From Grammothele lineata (lineage: Eukaryota; Basidiomycota; Agaricomycetes; Polyporales; Polyporaceae): a stretch of 62,446 nucleotides of DNA. Each line of letters opens with the position of its first letter. Within the stretch, counting starts at the first letter, position 1. The notes below the pieces were generated by a model, which searched no databases, was not told where the DNA came from, and worked only from the letters and a program-made list of their open reading frames with translations. Location: positions 1 through 62,446 of the forward strand of contig NDFF03000153.1 in the NCBI GenBank assembly GCA_002150815.3. Reading direction: 5' to 3'. This document shows, one piece after another, positions 21,014-31,454 of this stretch. The position numbers were made by a program, and so were the translations under genes.

Positions 21014-24000
21014 ATGAACCGCAAGCCATCGAATCGACGGTTTCCTTGCCCCGTTCCTGGCTGCCTTCGGGTTTGCCGCATGGCCACCGAGTACATGCAA
21101 CATTTCCATCACGCCCACCCGAACGTCGTGGCACCTGAGGTCCCTCATCTCGAGCTCATCGTCAGTGACGATGAAAATGATGGCCTCAGCGAGGGGGAGG
21201 AGGAGCCGGTTATCCATACCAGCCCGTTAGTCCGCCAACGGGCCCTCGGATACAACGAGGGGATGCAGCCGCTCCCGCGCCTGTAAGCCCCCATTCGATG
21301 TCCTACCAGACACCCCTAACACAATTCTTACCAGGCACGTACTGATGCAACTGTCCGATCTGCTGGGCGAAGAGGACGAGGATGACGATTACGACTCGGA
21401 CGACGAGCCACCGCCTCTGATGGACGTGTCGGACTTGGAGAACGACTATGCCGGCGACGATGATGGCGACGATGGCGATGATGGCGACGATGGCGATGAT
21501 GGCGACGACAGCGACGACAGCGACGACGGCGATGACGGCGACGATGGCGACAACGGCGACAACGGCTACAACGACGACGACAACGACAACGACGGCGAAG
21601 GCATCGACAAAGGCGACAGCAACGACCATGACGACGACGACGACGACGACGTCGATGACGGTCCTCTGCCGCCCGCGTGGGATTCGCTCCTTAGACATAT
21701 CCACGATGAACGTCGTCCCGGGCCTGCTGGGACAGACCGCGACTCGGTCCCCGAGACTGTACGCAAGACTCATCCGACGTTCACCGGTACGTACTCCCCT
21801 TCACGCCCCGCCCCTTAGCCATAATAATTTGGTTCATTAGGTCAACCCTGCGATGCTACGGGGCAGCCGTTGCCTCCCAACGCGCCCCCACCGCCGCGCT
21901 CTGCGGGACGAAGCAGCGATGACTGGACGCCCTTCCCCGACCGCGTCGGCTTTGAGACGGCCGATCTGGTCTACACCGAGGCTCAGATGTCTGCCGCGAA
22001 GATCGATCGCCTGCTCAATCTCTGGGCTGCGTCCCTGCTTCCGTACGGGGGCGTGCCTCCGTTCCGTGACCATGAGGAGCTCTATAAGACCATCGACAAA
22101 ACGCCTCTCGGAGATGTCCCATGGAGCCAGGTCTCGGTCTCCTATGACGGCCCTCTTCCGAGCGACCAATCTCAGGCCCTGTCATGGATGACTGAACGGT
22201 ACACCGTACACTTCCGTGACGCTCGCGCCGTCGTCTTGGAGCTTCTGAAAAACCCCGAATTCAAGGACAATATCGACTTCGGTCCGTATGAGGAGTATGA
22301 CGAGAACGGCGACCGAATCCTCCGCGATCTCATGAGCGCTGAGTGGGCGTGGGAGAAGGCGGTTCGTCTTTTCATACGGCTTAGCAGCTCGGTATTGACT
22401 TGGAACCGTGCAGGAGTATCTCACTGGCGAGGTTGATCAACCCGAAGGCCTCTCCTTCGTTCCTATCGTTCTTGGCAGCGATAAGACGACAGTCTCCGTC
22501 GCCACCGGGCAGAATGAGTATTATCCTCTGTATCTGTCTCTAGGGAATTTCAGCAACAGCCTCCGCCGCGCACACAAAGGCGCGGTGTGTGTTCTTGCAT
22601 TCCTTGCAATCCCGAAAGGTAAGCTCTATCTGCCACACTTGCTTGGAAGGTTTTTGATCCCTCGCCGTAACAGCCACTCGTCAGCAAGCTAACAGCGTAG
22701 AGTTTCGCAAGTTCCGCAGGCAACTCTTCCACGCATCACTGACGAGAATCCTTCAATCACTGCGCCCGGGAATGAAAACGCCAGAGGTCGTCGAGTGCGG
22801 CGACGGCCATTCTCGCAGGGTGCTCTACGGTTTAGGTCCGTACATCGCGGACTATCCAGAGCAGACCCTTCTTGGGTGTATCGTCTATTCCTGGTGCCCG
22901 ATGTGCGTAATACACTCGTTCCCTTTCCCCGGTGCTCCGAGTCTGACATCGAATGCATAGCTGCACGGCACCCCGGAGCAACTTGGACAACCCGCCGTAC
23001 GAAACGTCAGATCGGACGAAGGAGCTCGCTACGTCGATCCGAAAGAATTCTTCTGCACAGAGCCAATGGGAGAACTGGGGTATGGTTCCGGATGCAGTGG
23101 TGGGGCCGTCTCGTCTGCGCTTTTAAATACATGTATTCATTGTCACTCTACAAATAGCCCTTCACGGACCACTTCCCCCTTTCGGATTCTATTCACGAGC
23201 TCATTGCGCCGGATATACTTCACCAGCTAATCAAGGGCTGCTTCAAGGATCACCTGGTCACTTGGATTGAGCAATTCGTCAAAGGTCTACCACAGGGGAC
23301 TAAGAGGCTTGCACAGATCGACCGCCGGTGGGTGGGCTTCTATGCATGCATTTCGTTCCTATGCTTACTCCATCCTAATATCATCGTTGCAGCCTTGCCG
23401 TCACCCCTCCCTTCTCTAGGCTACGCCACTTTCACGAAGGCCGTGCGTTCAAGCAATGGACGGGCGACGACAGTAAAGGATTGATGAAGGTAAGAAATCG
23501 ATTGTATGCCTACCTCGTTGCTCCCCTGCTAAATATCGCCCGAATTTCAGATCTATCTTGGTGCAATTGACGGCGTCGTCCCTCGGGACATGGTCCGCGC
23601 GACCAGGACCTTTATCGAATCTTGCTTTCTCGCACGCCGCAACTTTCAAAAACCAACCTCACTCAAACAACTCCATGAGTCCCTGGAGCAGTACTACATA
23701 TTCAGAGAGATTTTTCGTGAGAAAGGTGTTCGTGTAGACAGGAGCGGTATCGACGCCTTCTCGCTTCCTAGGGGGCATTCGCTGAAACATCTCATCGAAC
23801 GGCTTTGGAAATTTGGCTCGGCCCAAGGGCTCTGCTCCTCCATCACAGAGTCCAAGCACATCAAAGCGGTCAAGGAGCCGTGGCGTCGCTCAAATCGTTA
23901 CGAAGCCCTCGGTCAAATGCTTCTAACCAATCAGCGGCTTGACAAGCTTTCCGCCGCGCAAGCTGATTTCACGGAGCGAGGCATGCTGGGCGGGAATTAT

Positions 24001-25015
24001 CTCGCGTCACTGAGAAGCAAGCTGGGTATGTACTCCGTTGCGTATATCCGTCCATTCTCCCTTCTTACGAGAATTTTGCCCTTGCAGGAGTTCCTGAGCC
24101 AAAACGGCGTGGCAGAAAGCCCAAGTCCAAGGGAAAGTCCTCTGCGCCCAACGCACCCGCTCCTCGGCCCCTAGGAAGGGACGACGACGGCGCTGTGGAA
24201 GGACCGAGAACCCGTGGGTACGTTGAGATGGCGCGGACCAGACGTAAGGCTTCTCTCTACTATCCGCATTTCGAGGCATTGGATTCTGACCCTTTGCTAC
24301 AGAGCGTTATCTACCTACCTCTGCCAATGAACTAGGGCCACAGTTTGGCGTCCCTAATCTGCACATGCTCATCCGCCGATATCTGTTCCGCGCTCGTACG
24401 CCCGACATCGATCGCTTTAGCGACGAAGCACTCTACCAGGCTGCGGAACTCTGCCCCAAGTTCGACTCGTCCCTTTCGGTTTTCTTCTCCGCCTCTGCCA
24501 CATTCTATGCACCCAGTGACCCGTCCGGGGTTGGCGGTATGCGCAAGGAGTATATACGCGCCACTCCTATCTGGCGAAACGGTGCTCCTCGCTGGGATTG
24601 TATCTTCGTTTCCCGGGACCCATCCGTTCACGGGCTCCTCGGGATGAACGTCGGTCGTGTACGTTTGTTTTTTTCATTCAAGCACGAGGGCAAGGTGCAC
24701 CAATGTGCGGCCGTGCACTGGTTCTGGAGGACCGCCGACACCCCCGACGAGGACACCGGTATGTGGGTTGTGTGTCCGGGCCGTCTTCCGGACCCCGATG
24801 GAGCGGAAGGCTCGGACCACATTCCGTTCATCACCGTCATTAACATCAGCGAAATAATTCGCGCTGCTCATCTCTCTGGGGTTAATACCAACCTAGAGGT
24901 TCCGGAAAAAATGCGCAGCTACGAGTCTCTTGATACGTACAAGATGTTTTTCGTCAATAAATTCATAGATCATCACGCGTTCGAACTACTCCATCCCCTC
25001 CCTTCCTCCTCTTAG
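21014..25015 (+). CDS. Plavaka-family CACTA transposase, apparently intact
   Basis: Exons 21014-21282, 21335-21786, 21841-22361, 22414-22618, 22701-22902, 22961-23099, 23158-23327, 23393-23489, 23551-24025, 24088-24243 and 24303-25015 give 1132 aa without a lesion. A C2H2-like finger (Cys12, Cys17, His30, His35) opens the protein. A long Asp/Gly run follows, from GAY-GGC repeats at 21455-21660. The core carries strong family signatures: PLGDVPWSQVSV, VLGSDKTTVSVATGQNEYYP, FRKFRRQLFHASL, YGLGPYIADYPEQ, IHELIAPDILHQLIKG, FKQWTGDDSKGLMK and CSSITESKHIKAVKEPWRRS. The end reads VNKFIDHHAFELL. The role is cutting and joining the ends of its element, as a DDE-class enzyme. Intron 3 uses a GTTCGT donor. 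It is the only intact transposase inside the inner element. Confidence 0.9.
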
Positions 25016-25717
25016 TTTACCGAGTAGTACGTTGTACAAGCTAGCCTCTGTCTCATTTTGTTGTAATGTAACGTGAAGCCGTAATGATCCGAAGCGTCAC
25101 ATTTCTCTCGCCCAATCCTTTGACTCGGACTCGAATTCGAAGCCTATGAGCGCGTTGTAGTGTCTTAGGCGCGCCACCGCCGCCGCGCCGCCCCTTGGCG
25201 GCTAGAGTCTTCCCCCGCTACCACCACCTACCAGCCTCCCATTCCACCCTTCCTAGAAGCGTCGCATTCGCTATATAGGCCTCAGCTCGCTACGTTGCAC
25301 GTTCAAGCACCATGATACCCATGATTACACCAGATTGTGAGAATGGCGCTGCTGGGCTTTAGCTTGGGCTTATCGGTGAGTGTTGCGTTTGATCGAGTGA
25401 GGCATGCTGTTGACGGGGCACCAGGATATAACGGAGTGGCCAAGGCAAGGATATCTCTACAACAACGGTGAGGCAAATTGTCCCCATGGATGCTTTAGGA
25501 TCGGTATGCGCCCAGTCTCCCCCCTCACCTCGGTTTTTTTGCAGGGGCGAAGTTGAGGCTTCTACAGTATATCCCAATCGTCCAAAGTGCGCCTCTCCGT
25601 GGCTGGTGCTGGATCTATATGCGGGTCTTTGAAGCGAATGGGTCAGAGATGGGCTAACTCAGGGCATGGGTACGTTATCATGCACCCTCATCGACCCCCC
25701 TGAATCCCGGTCAAGAG
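25016..25717. other. Spacer between the transposase and the captured-gene block
   Basis: No gene is supported. AT content rises after the transposase stop. The stretch at 25180-25260 is CG-rich with CCGCC words. Confidence 0.45.
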
Positions 25718-27774
25718 ATGCCCCAGCGAGGTAACGCACAGCTGAATGCCTCTAGACCCCCACCTCAAGGCCTAATGACTCCTGCACAAGCCTTGGAACA
25801 TATGACTACCGGTTCAGAGTGGGCGCAACCACCAGGCTCCGCACCTCCCCGACCACCGTCTCATAACGCCCCTCACAACAACTTCCCGATGCCTCAATCC
25901 CAGTCTTCCCTCACTCAGACCCCCCACCCACCCCAACAATCCCCTCGCCAACCCCACCAGCATCCCAATTCGATGCAACCGGTCCCCGGATCACTCCCGC
26001 GTCCACATTCACAACTGGCCCACCGTCAGTCCCCCGCTTCTCGCACGCCAAGGGTACCGCCCACGTCTCTTCCCCCCAGAATGCGGGCGGCATGCTCCCA
26101 CCCAGGGTACCGACAGCCGGCCTAGGCCAGAGTCCCCCGGAGCCCTCACACCCTCCCACACAACCCCCTTTCAGTGCGCCGCCAGCCCCAGCGCAAATTC
26201 CACCTCGGCCGCTAACCGCGATGGCCGCCCAACCTGGCGCGCCGCCTCCTCCAGGCGCCGCGGTGGCCCCTCCGAGCAGCGCGCCTCCAACGACTCAGCC
26301 GGGCCCGGCACCCGAACACCCTCCTCATCGGGCGCCACAAACTCAATCGACCATTCCTCAAATCGTTTCTACCTTAAGGTAGCGTAAATTGTTCATTTTC
26401 TGCTTCGCTCGCTGACGAGAACATGTCTCGCAGGCTAAGTCCAGTCGGCCTGGGGCAGGGAACGATGCGGATGTTGCAGCTGGGTGGATATCTGGCTGCT
26501 GACGGCACGGAGGTGAGCCGTCGTTGTCTACTTGCGGGATTCACGTAACTGAACGGATTGCTTGTCGCTCAGCGATTGACCCAGAAGTATTGGACGGACA
26601 TCGCCAACCAATTCTTCACGGAGAGGGCGACGATGAAGCTCACGCTATGGAAGGATAGCCTACATATTGAAGCCAAACCGTTTGGTACGGACAATTCTCT
26701 TAGACCCCCTAGAGGCGTCATTGAATATTGAACACAGAGGTCGGATTCCCCATCTTCTCGCGGTTCTTGGTCACGAGTCAATCCGGTGTCAAAGCCCAGA
26801 CGATCACCATAGACGACGCTCGCGAACGCCCTATTAGCTAGGAGCACGCGCTGATCGAGTGCCCCGTCTCTTCATGGACATTCCGCCATACAAATGGGTG
26901 CAGCATAACGCTCCGGGGGCCATTTTCCGCAGAGGTCGTCGTCACGCCCAACCAGACGCCGAACTCGCCCACGCCACGGGGGCTGCTCTCGATTACACAC
27001 TGAAAGTGGATCGTCTGCAGTTCGACGCTTTCTATCACGACAGGTACCTGGGGTACGACATGATCCGGAGCGAGCGAATACCGGAGTCACCGCGGATCGC
27101 GCCGTCGCCTAACGGTGCCGCAGCTGCGAACGGTGCTGGTGGCGAGCAGGATCCCACCCGTGTGGAGGAGCCCCCCGCTACCGTATCGAGCATGCCAGCA
27201 TTCCCGCAGAGCCCATTGAGGCTTTCGGGATTCCTCAAGCGACTATGCGGTGTCTGGAGGTGAGTAATATCCTTCGATGCGTGATTTACGTGCAATACGT
27301 TGATGTGGCTCGTACCCAACAGCTTGCGGAGAGTGTGGCTCAGATGACGGAGCTTATCCAGTACTCTGTGAAGAACCATTCGGGTCCTGTCGGTGCGTTA
27401 TGATGGATTGCACTGGTTGTTGTCGATTGCGCTGACATCCTCTGCTCAGACGCTCTGGCGGCATGGGCGATCAAGTTCCGACGGGGAAACCGGCGGTCTT
27501 AACCCCGGGACCGTCATGTCATCCAGACGATCTCAACGGCATGGTGGGAGCGACGCCAGGGCCCAGCGGTGGTGGCTACACCCCCGCAGCGAACGCCACT
27601 CCCAGGTCCTCGCACCCGTCCGGTCCTTCAGACCAGAACGCTGCGCAGGCAGACCTGTCAAAGCAGGCGAAGACGCCCCAAGCGTCTTCCACAACGCCCG
27701 TAGGAACCTCCGAGGCCTCGACATCATCGTCCGTCATACGACTTGGGAACGCATTGATAACGGTGTCTGTATGA
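25718..27774 (+). pseudogene. LIM-domain-binding protein (LDB/PtaB-like) pseudogene
   Basis: A Pro/Gln-rich N-terminus (MPQRGNAQLN..., then in a second frame PPRVPTAGLG...) is followed by exon-like blocks typical of fungal LDB proteins: QGTMRMLQLGGYL, RLTQKYWTDIANQFFTERATMKLTLWKDSL, VGFPIFSRFLVTSQSGVK, LIECPVSSWTFRHTNG, LKVDRLQFDAFYHDRYL, PQATMRCLE, and LAESVAQMTELIQYSVK. Intron boundaries between blocks still carry GT...AG. It is broken by a frame change near 26080, an in-frame TAG at 26839-26841, a frame change near 27000 and another near 27465. Working LDB proteins dimerise and recruit transcription factors in adhesion and development genes. Kept introns indicate capture at DNA level, not by retroposition. 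It lies wholly within the inner transposon. Confidence 0.75.
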
Positions 27775-29050
27775 ATGTCGTGCGCATGCGTACGTTACAC
27801 ACCGCGCTTTCTCTCGTGGACATGAAGTTCGCGCCGAACGCCCCGTACAAGCCCCCTCACGCCAACGGTTCCAATGACTGCTTTGGATCCGCGCGTACCT
27901 CGACCTTCTCCTCAGCATTGAGCCGCGCTGCGCTCCCGGAGATCCCACACCCTCGTTTCCATTCAAGGCTCGCCGTTTTCATCCCACCCTCCGCGCTGCC
28001 TCAATCCAACGCTCGAAGCAATGTTGATTCGTCCGGCGTTACATCACCAGTGTATCATGAATATGCGCATCACTCCCCGCCGTGTTGACTTGCGCGACTC
28101 GGCGCTCGCTCCCTACTAAGCTGGAATCCAAGAAATGTGGTGCGGGAATAGTGAGTTGTCTAAACGTACCTGTCCGTTGCTCACTCGATTGAACGCCGTA
28201 GCAGATGCCGATTAGGTCACAGCACGGAAGGGGCACGTGCACGCAGAGATCTAAGATCGTAGATCATAGGCAAACGTTATCTCACATGGCCTGAAGAAGC
28301 CCCTAATCAAGCAAGCACGCTATGGAACGCAGGGCGTCCGCAGCCAAGCTCGAGGCGCCACATCTTGTCCGTCAACGACCCACTCGCTACGTCGCAGTAG
28401 CTATTCAATCAGATTTACACGCGTTCCCTACGTTCCTTCGTACCGGTCGGTCCCTCAACGCTCGAACCGGGCCCCTTGTTCGAGTCTCCAGAAAACGCCC
28501 GCATGGCGGCGAGACGTTCGTTTTCTACTATGTCTATACACCGGTTTGTACGCTATATGTGCGAGAGCTAACGAAACTCTTACCTCTCTTGCTACACCTC
28601 GGGCGTTCGTACTCCCTGAAAGGGGCTATAGAACGGTCAGCATCGCGTGCAGAATTGCGAATGGCAGACGTACTGGAGTCCTCGGGCATCCGAATGAGGC
28701 GCAGCCTCGGCAGGAGGCAATAGAACACAAACCAGAAGCACTCTTGGGTAGGATCGAGCGGCTGAGCGCCGCCGCGCTTGGAGATTCTCCCAGAGGCGTA
28801 AGTGTTGATTCCCTTGCGGCTCTCTGTGTACGCCTGAGCACCCAGACGCCGCTAGTGCGGAAGAAATCACTTACCCATGTTGATTTCCAGGCCTGTGGTG
28901 TCTAGCAGTGCGGCGATGAAGAGAGTTTGAGAGGGGCGCTACAAGCGCTCGTCTCCTTGCTTTTCGAAACGGCTACGAGTACGACCAACGCTGCCACGGC
29001 CATACGAAGATCGCAGTCTCCTCCCGCCGCTCACATACATCGCCCGTCAT
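27775..29050. other. Unassigned DNA within the captured block
   Basis: Frames such as 28322-28723 (+) have no recognisable domain. It may hold promoter or further decayed pieces of captured genes, but nothing can be named from sequence alone. Confidence 0.4.
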
Positions 29051-29059
29051 CCTCCCCTC

Positions 29060-29420
29060 TATCGCCCGGCTCAATCAACCCTTGAAATGGTCTTTACCAG
29101 TCGCTCGTCGCCACCGGTCCAGCGGACACAGCGTTGGAACGGATGACAGCGGCCGCACCGCTGCTCGAGGCAGAACTGCTAGGGACGCGCGTGAAATGGG
29201 CCCCGCGACCCTCGCTACTACTGACGGTAATCTCACTCGTCGCGCTGATGCTTGCTCTTATCGGGGTGGGATATGGTTCCTCTAACTGACGGTAGATATC
29301 AGGGCGGACGTTTAGTTCCCGGGTCTATACGGAGCGTCAGTCTCTGAGCTACGAGTGGGTCCTGAATCTTGTTGAGGTACGTCCGATCCTTTATGCATAT
29401 GTCGGATTGACAGCTGTCTG
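29060..29420 (+). pseudogene. Fragment of an unidentified membrane-protein gene
   Basis: One frame reads LYQSLVATGPADTALERM..., then WAPRPSLLLTVISLVALM and ALIGVGYGSS, a clean hydrophobic segment of about 20 residues, and stops at a possible intron start. After an ATATCAG acceptor the next block reads GRTFSSRVYTERQSLSYEW and ends at VLNLVE before a GTACGT donor. The composition and splice signals look like two exons of a genuine host gene. I do not recognise the family. Neither a start nor an end is present, so it cannot be a whole gene. Confidence 0.45.
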
Positions 29421-29609
29421 ATCGACTTACGGTGGCATTTTTTGCATGCGTGTTTGCGCCGTGTAGGCATCGTATCGATGGAGTCAACCTTCAAGGCCCG
29501 ACGCTACCTGTCATGATTGAGACGAACTCGACCCGGCACATCTTCAACATGCGCCCTAGGACGTTTGTTGGATAAGTGATACCGGAGGATACGTCATCTC
29601 TAGCCCATG

Positions 29610-30502
29610 ATTGGGAGCCACGGTGGGTACCCTATCCTTCGCGTTCCCGAAGAACTCCCTGATCTGACCCTCGTTCGCGAGCTCCGGCATGCGGCCAAGA
29701 TCGCTCACGGGTTATGCGCCGACTGCTTACTCGTCGATGTCTACCAGTACCCTCTGTCGTCGGCGACGTCACGCCGCCATCCGTCCTCGCCTCGTCTCTA
29801 TCCCCTGCCCACGCGATCGATATCCCCAATGTCGCCCTCCCCGACTCGCCAGACACGCTTGAGCAGGCTGCCGAGCTTGACCTCGAATGCAAGACGAAAG
29901 GCTCGCACAATCCCTAAAGGGCATCTTGATCATCCTCAGGGACCGCATTGCAACTCGTGCGAGAGGCGGTGAGTGCCTCTCTTCTTGATCTCCATGCCTA
30001 TACTTACTGTGCCGTGTGACGCGCGCGTCTCCGCACGACTCCGCGCCGCCGGCGCGACCCTCGGGACATTCAACCTCTCCAGGTGGATGAGCCTCTGCGG
30101 CGTCCTCTCCGGCTTTCCCAGGGGCGGCGGCCAGGCGAGCGGCCTATACATGCCTTTCGGCGACTCGTGCAGCTCGAGCCTAGAAAGCGGCACTGCGAGC
30201 GCGATCGAATTCGCCGCGGCGGCGCTCTCCTCGCAGACGAAGGCAGTCTCGTGTGTCCAAGCAGATCCAGCAGTCCAGCTGGGATCAAGCCGACGGTATG
30301 GCCCACGTCCAGGGCGGGAGGTGCGCTGGCCTTTCCTCTGCGCGGTATGATGTTGACTGTCAGCGATCCCGCAGGATGCTTGTGGCCGTTTCAATATCGG
30401 AGCTTCAGGATGTCTTTGCGCCTATGACGCGTCTTATCATCGACGCAGTGCTCGCCCTGCGCGTCATCGCCGAACGCGACCCGCGCGACAACTTCTCGCG
30501 GT
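29610..30502 (+). pseudogene. Amidase-signature family gene fragment
   Basis: Pieces of the amidase fold appear in order but in shifting frames: LEQAAELDLE, then KGILIILRDRIAT (cf. GIPILIKDNIAT in working enzymes), VSARLRAAGATLGTFNLSRW, a degenerate serine-rich loop GDSCSSSLESGTAS, EGSLVCPSRSSSPAGIKPTV, and LQDVFAPMTRLIIDA up to AERDPRDNF. Working members hydrolyse amides with a Ser-Ser-Lys triad; here the lysine block reads LRD and the glycine-serine loop is altered. At least two frameshifts and a stop at 29916 break it. It ends abruptly where the proteasome fragment starts. Confidence 0.7.
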
Positions 30503-30860
30503 TCCGACCTTCGAGGGAATATCAAGGCGATGATGGTCACTAACCGGTAAGTTGCGAACAAGATCCACCATGGCCTGTCCCGTTGCTGACGCCATTTCTA
30601 CAGTCCGGATACGCTTGACCTTGCGCTCCTCCGCCCTGGTCGTTTGGATCGTCGTATGGAGTTCTCGTTACCAGACAAGATGGGCCGTGTATACACGTCT
30701 TCCGCGTTCGTGCTCGAAGGTCTGCGATTCCCCATTTACCCTGCACTGCTGCAACGACTCAAGTACGTTCCCTCCAGGATGAGCATAGGGCGCAACATCC
30801 GTTTCGATCTGATCGCTCGCTTGTGTCCCAACAGGGGCCATGGATGCGGTGGCGGTTGAA
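30503..30860 (+). pseudogene. Proteasome AAA-ATPase (Rpt1/PSMC2-type) gene fragment
   Basis: An exon-like piece (30503-30546, GNIKAMMVTNR) ends at GTAAGT. The next starts after TACAG at 30604 with [20 protein letters not shown] and SLPDKMGR. A later piece reads [18 protein letters not shown]. This is the sensor-1 and arginine-finger region of a 26S proteasome base ATPase, closest to Rpt1. Walker A and B are absent and there is no start, so it cannot work as an ATPase. The 5' edge abuts the amidase remnant with no spacer. Confidence 0.75.
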
Positions 30861-30869
30861 AACGAGGTC

Positions 30870-31434
30870 ATGGCGTTACGGTGCTAGAAACCGTTTGAGT
30901 AGAAGCTTGTGGGCCAGAGCTTCCGACTCGGCTTTTACTTAGATTGCCCCCTATGTTCGACTAGTTCGTTGCTGGTTTACATGTAACAGTCTTAGTATGT
31001 CAAGCTGCTATAAGGCACGCCTTACGCTGTATGAGTGTCTGATTGCTCTAAGTCTTGGGCCTAACGTATATAGTATGTACCGTCTGAGCAACATGTACAG
31101 TCCTGAGTTGGCCTGTGCTAGCCTGTTTACGCCGAACACTGTGATAGCACCTGATATATATGAGCACACTTTGACGACTTCGTGACATAAATTCATCTGG
31201 CTGGGCTCTGTAAAGTCCTGATCTGTCTAACTACCTCCTAATTCCATTTGAGGGCTTGGACTTATGTCTTCGCTGACACTCTATCTGTTCTCTGATGTTC
31301 TCTGATACAGTATTTTTCAGATGACTTAGACAACCTCAGGTATTCAGATACGCCACAAGATGAAAAAGGTCGATTTCAGAAGATGTTTCAACAAAATAGA
31401 TCATACAAGACGCGTATAAGATCACACAAGTAGA
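30870..31434 (+). repeat. Right subterminal repeat region of the inner transposon
   Basis: AT-richer DNA contains repeated GTCTGA, GCCTG, CTGTTCTCTGAT and related words, largely inverse counterparts of the CAGAC/CAGGC words at the left end. No gene is supported. Confidence 0.55.
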
Positions 31435-31452
31435 GCGAATTAATTGCTGATG
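31435..31452 (-). repeat. Right terminal inverted repeat of the inner transposon (18 bp)
   Basis: Read on the minus strand this is CATCAGCAATTAATTCGC, matching the left repeat at 16 of 18 positions. The AT at 31453-31454 matches the AT at 12457-12458. Confidence 0.8.
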
Positions 31453-31454
31453 AT

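Larger units (their letters stand above)
12459..31452 (+). mobile_element. Inner 19.0-kb Plavaka-class CACTA-like transposon with TET/JBP-like gene and captured host fragments
   Basis: The boundaries are set by 18-bp inverted repeats (16 of 18 matching), an AT duplicated on both sides, and exact restoration of the outer transposase frame when the segment is taken out. Inside, in order: left subterminal repeats, a 908-aa acidic accessory gene (-), two tandem-repeat arrays, a TET/JBP-like dioxygenase gene (+), a Plavaka transposase (+), four remnants of host genes (all +), and right subterminal repeats. The single intact transposase is the best candidate for its mobility. An alternative is a composite that grew by later insertions within it; I found no further pair of inverted repeats inside, but could not search exhaustively. 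Confidence 0.78.

Noticed and set aside
21455..21660. Microsatellite expansion breaking the Plavaka gene
   Set aside because: The GAY-GGC run stays in frame and encodes the Asp/Gly-rich linker, a region that is acidic in relatives too.
30503..30860. Functional proteasome ATPase gene
   Set aside because: Only the sensor-1 to arginine-finger region remains; no Walker motifs, start or full C-terminus.
12459..31452. Starship-type giant element or KDZ transposon
   Set aside because: No DUF3435-type tyrosine recombinase was seen at either edge and no KDZ-type cysteine clusters or transposase; the enzyme present is Plavaka-type.
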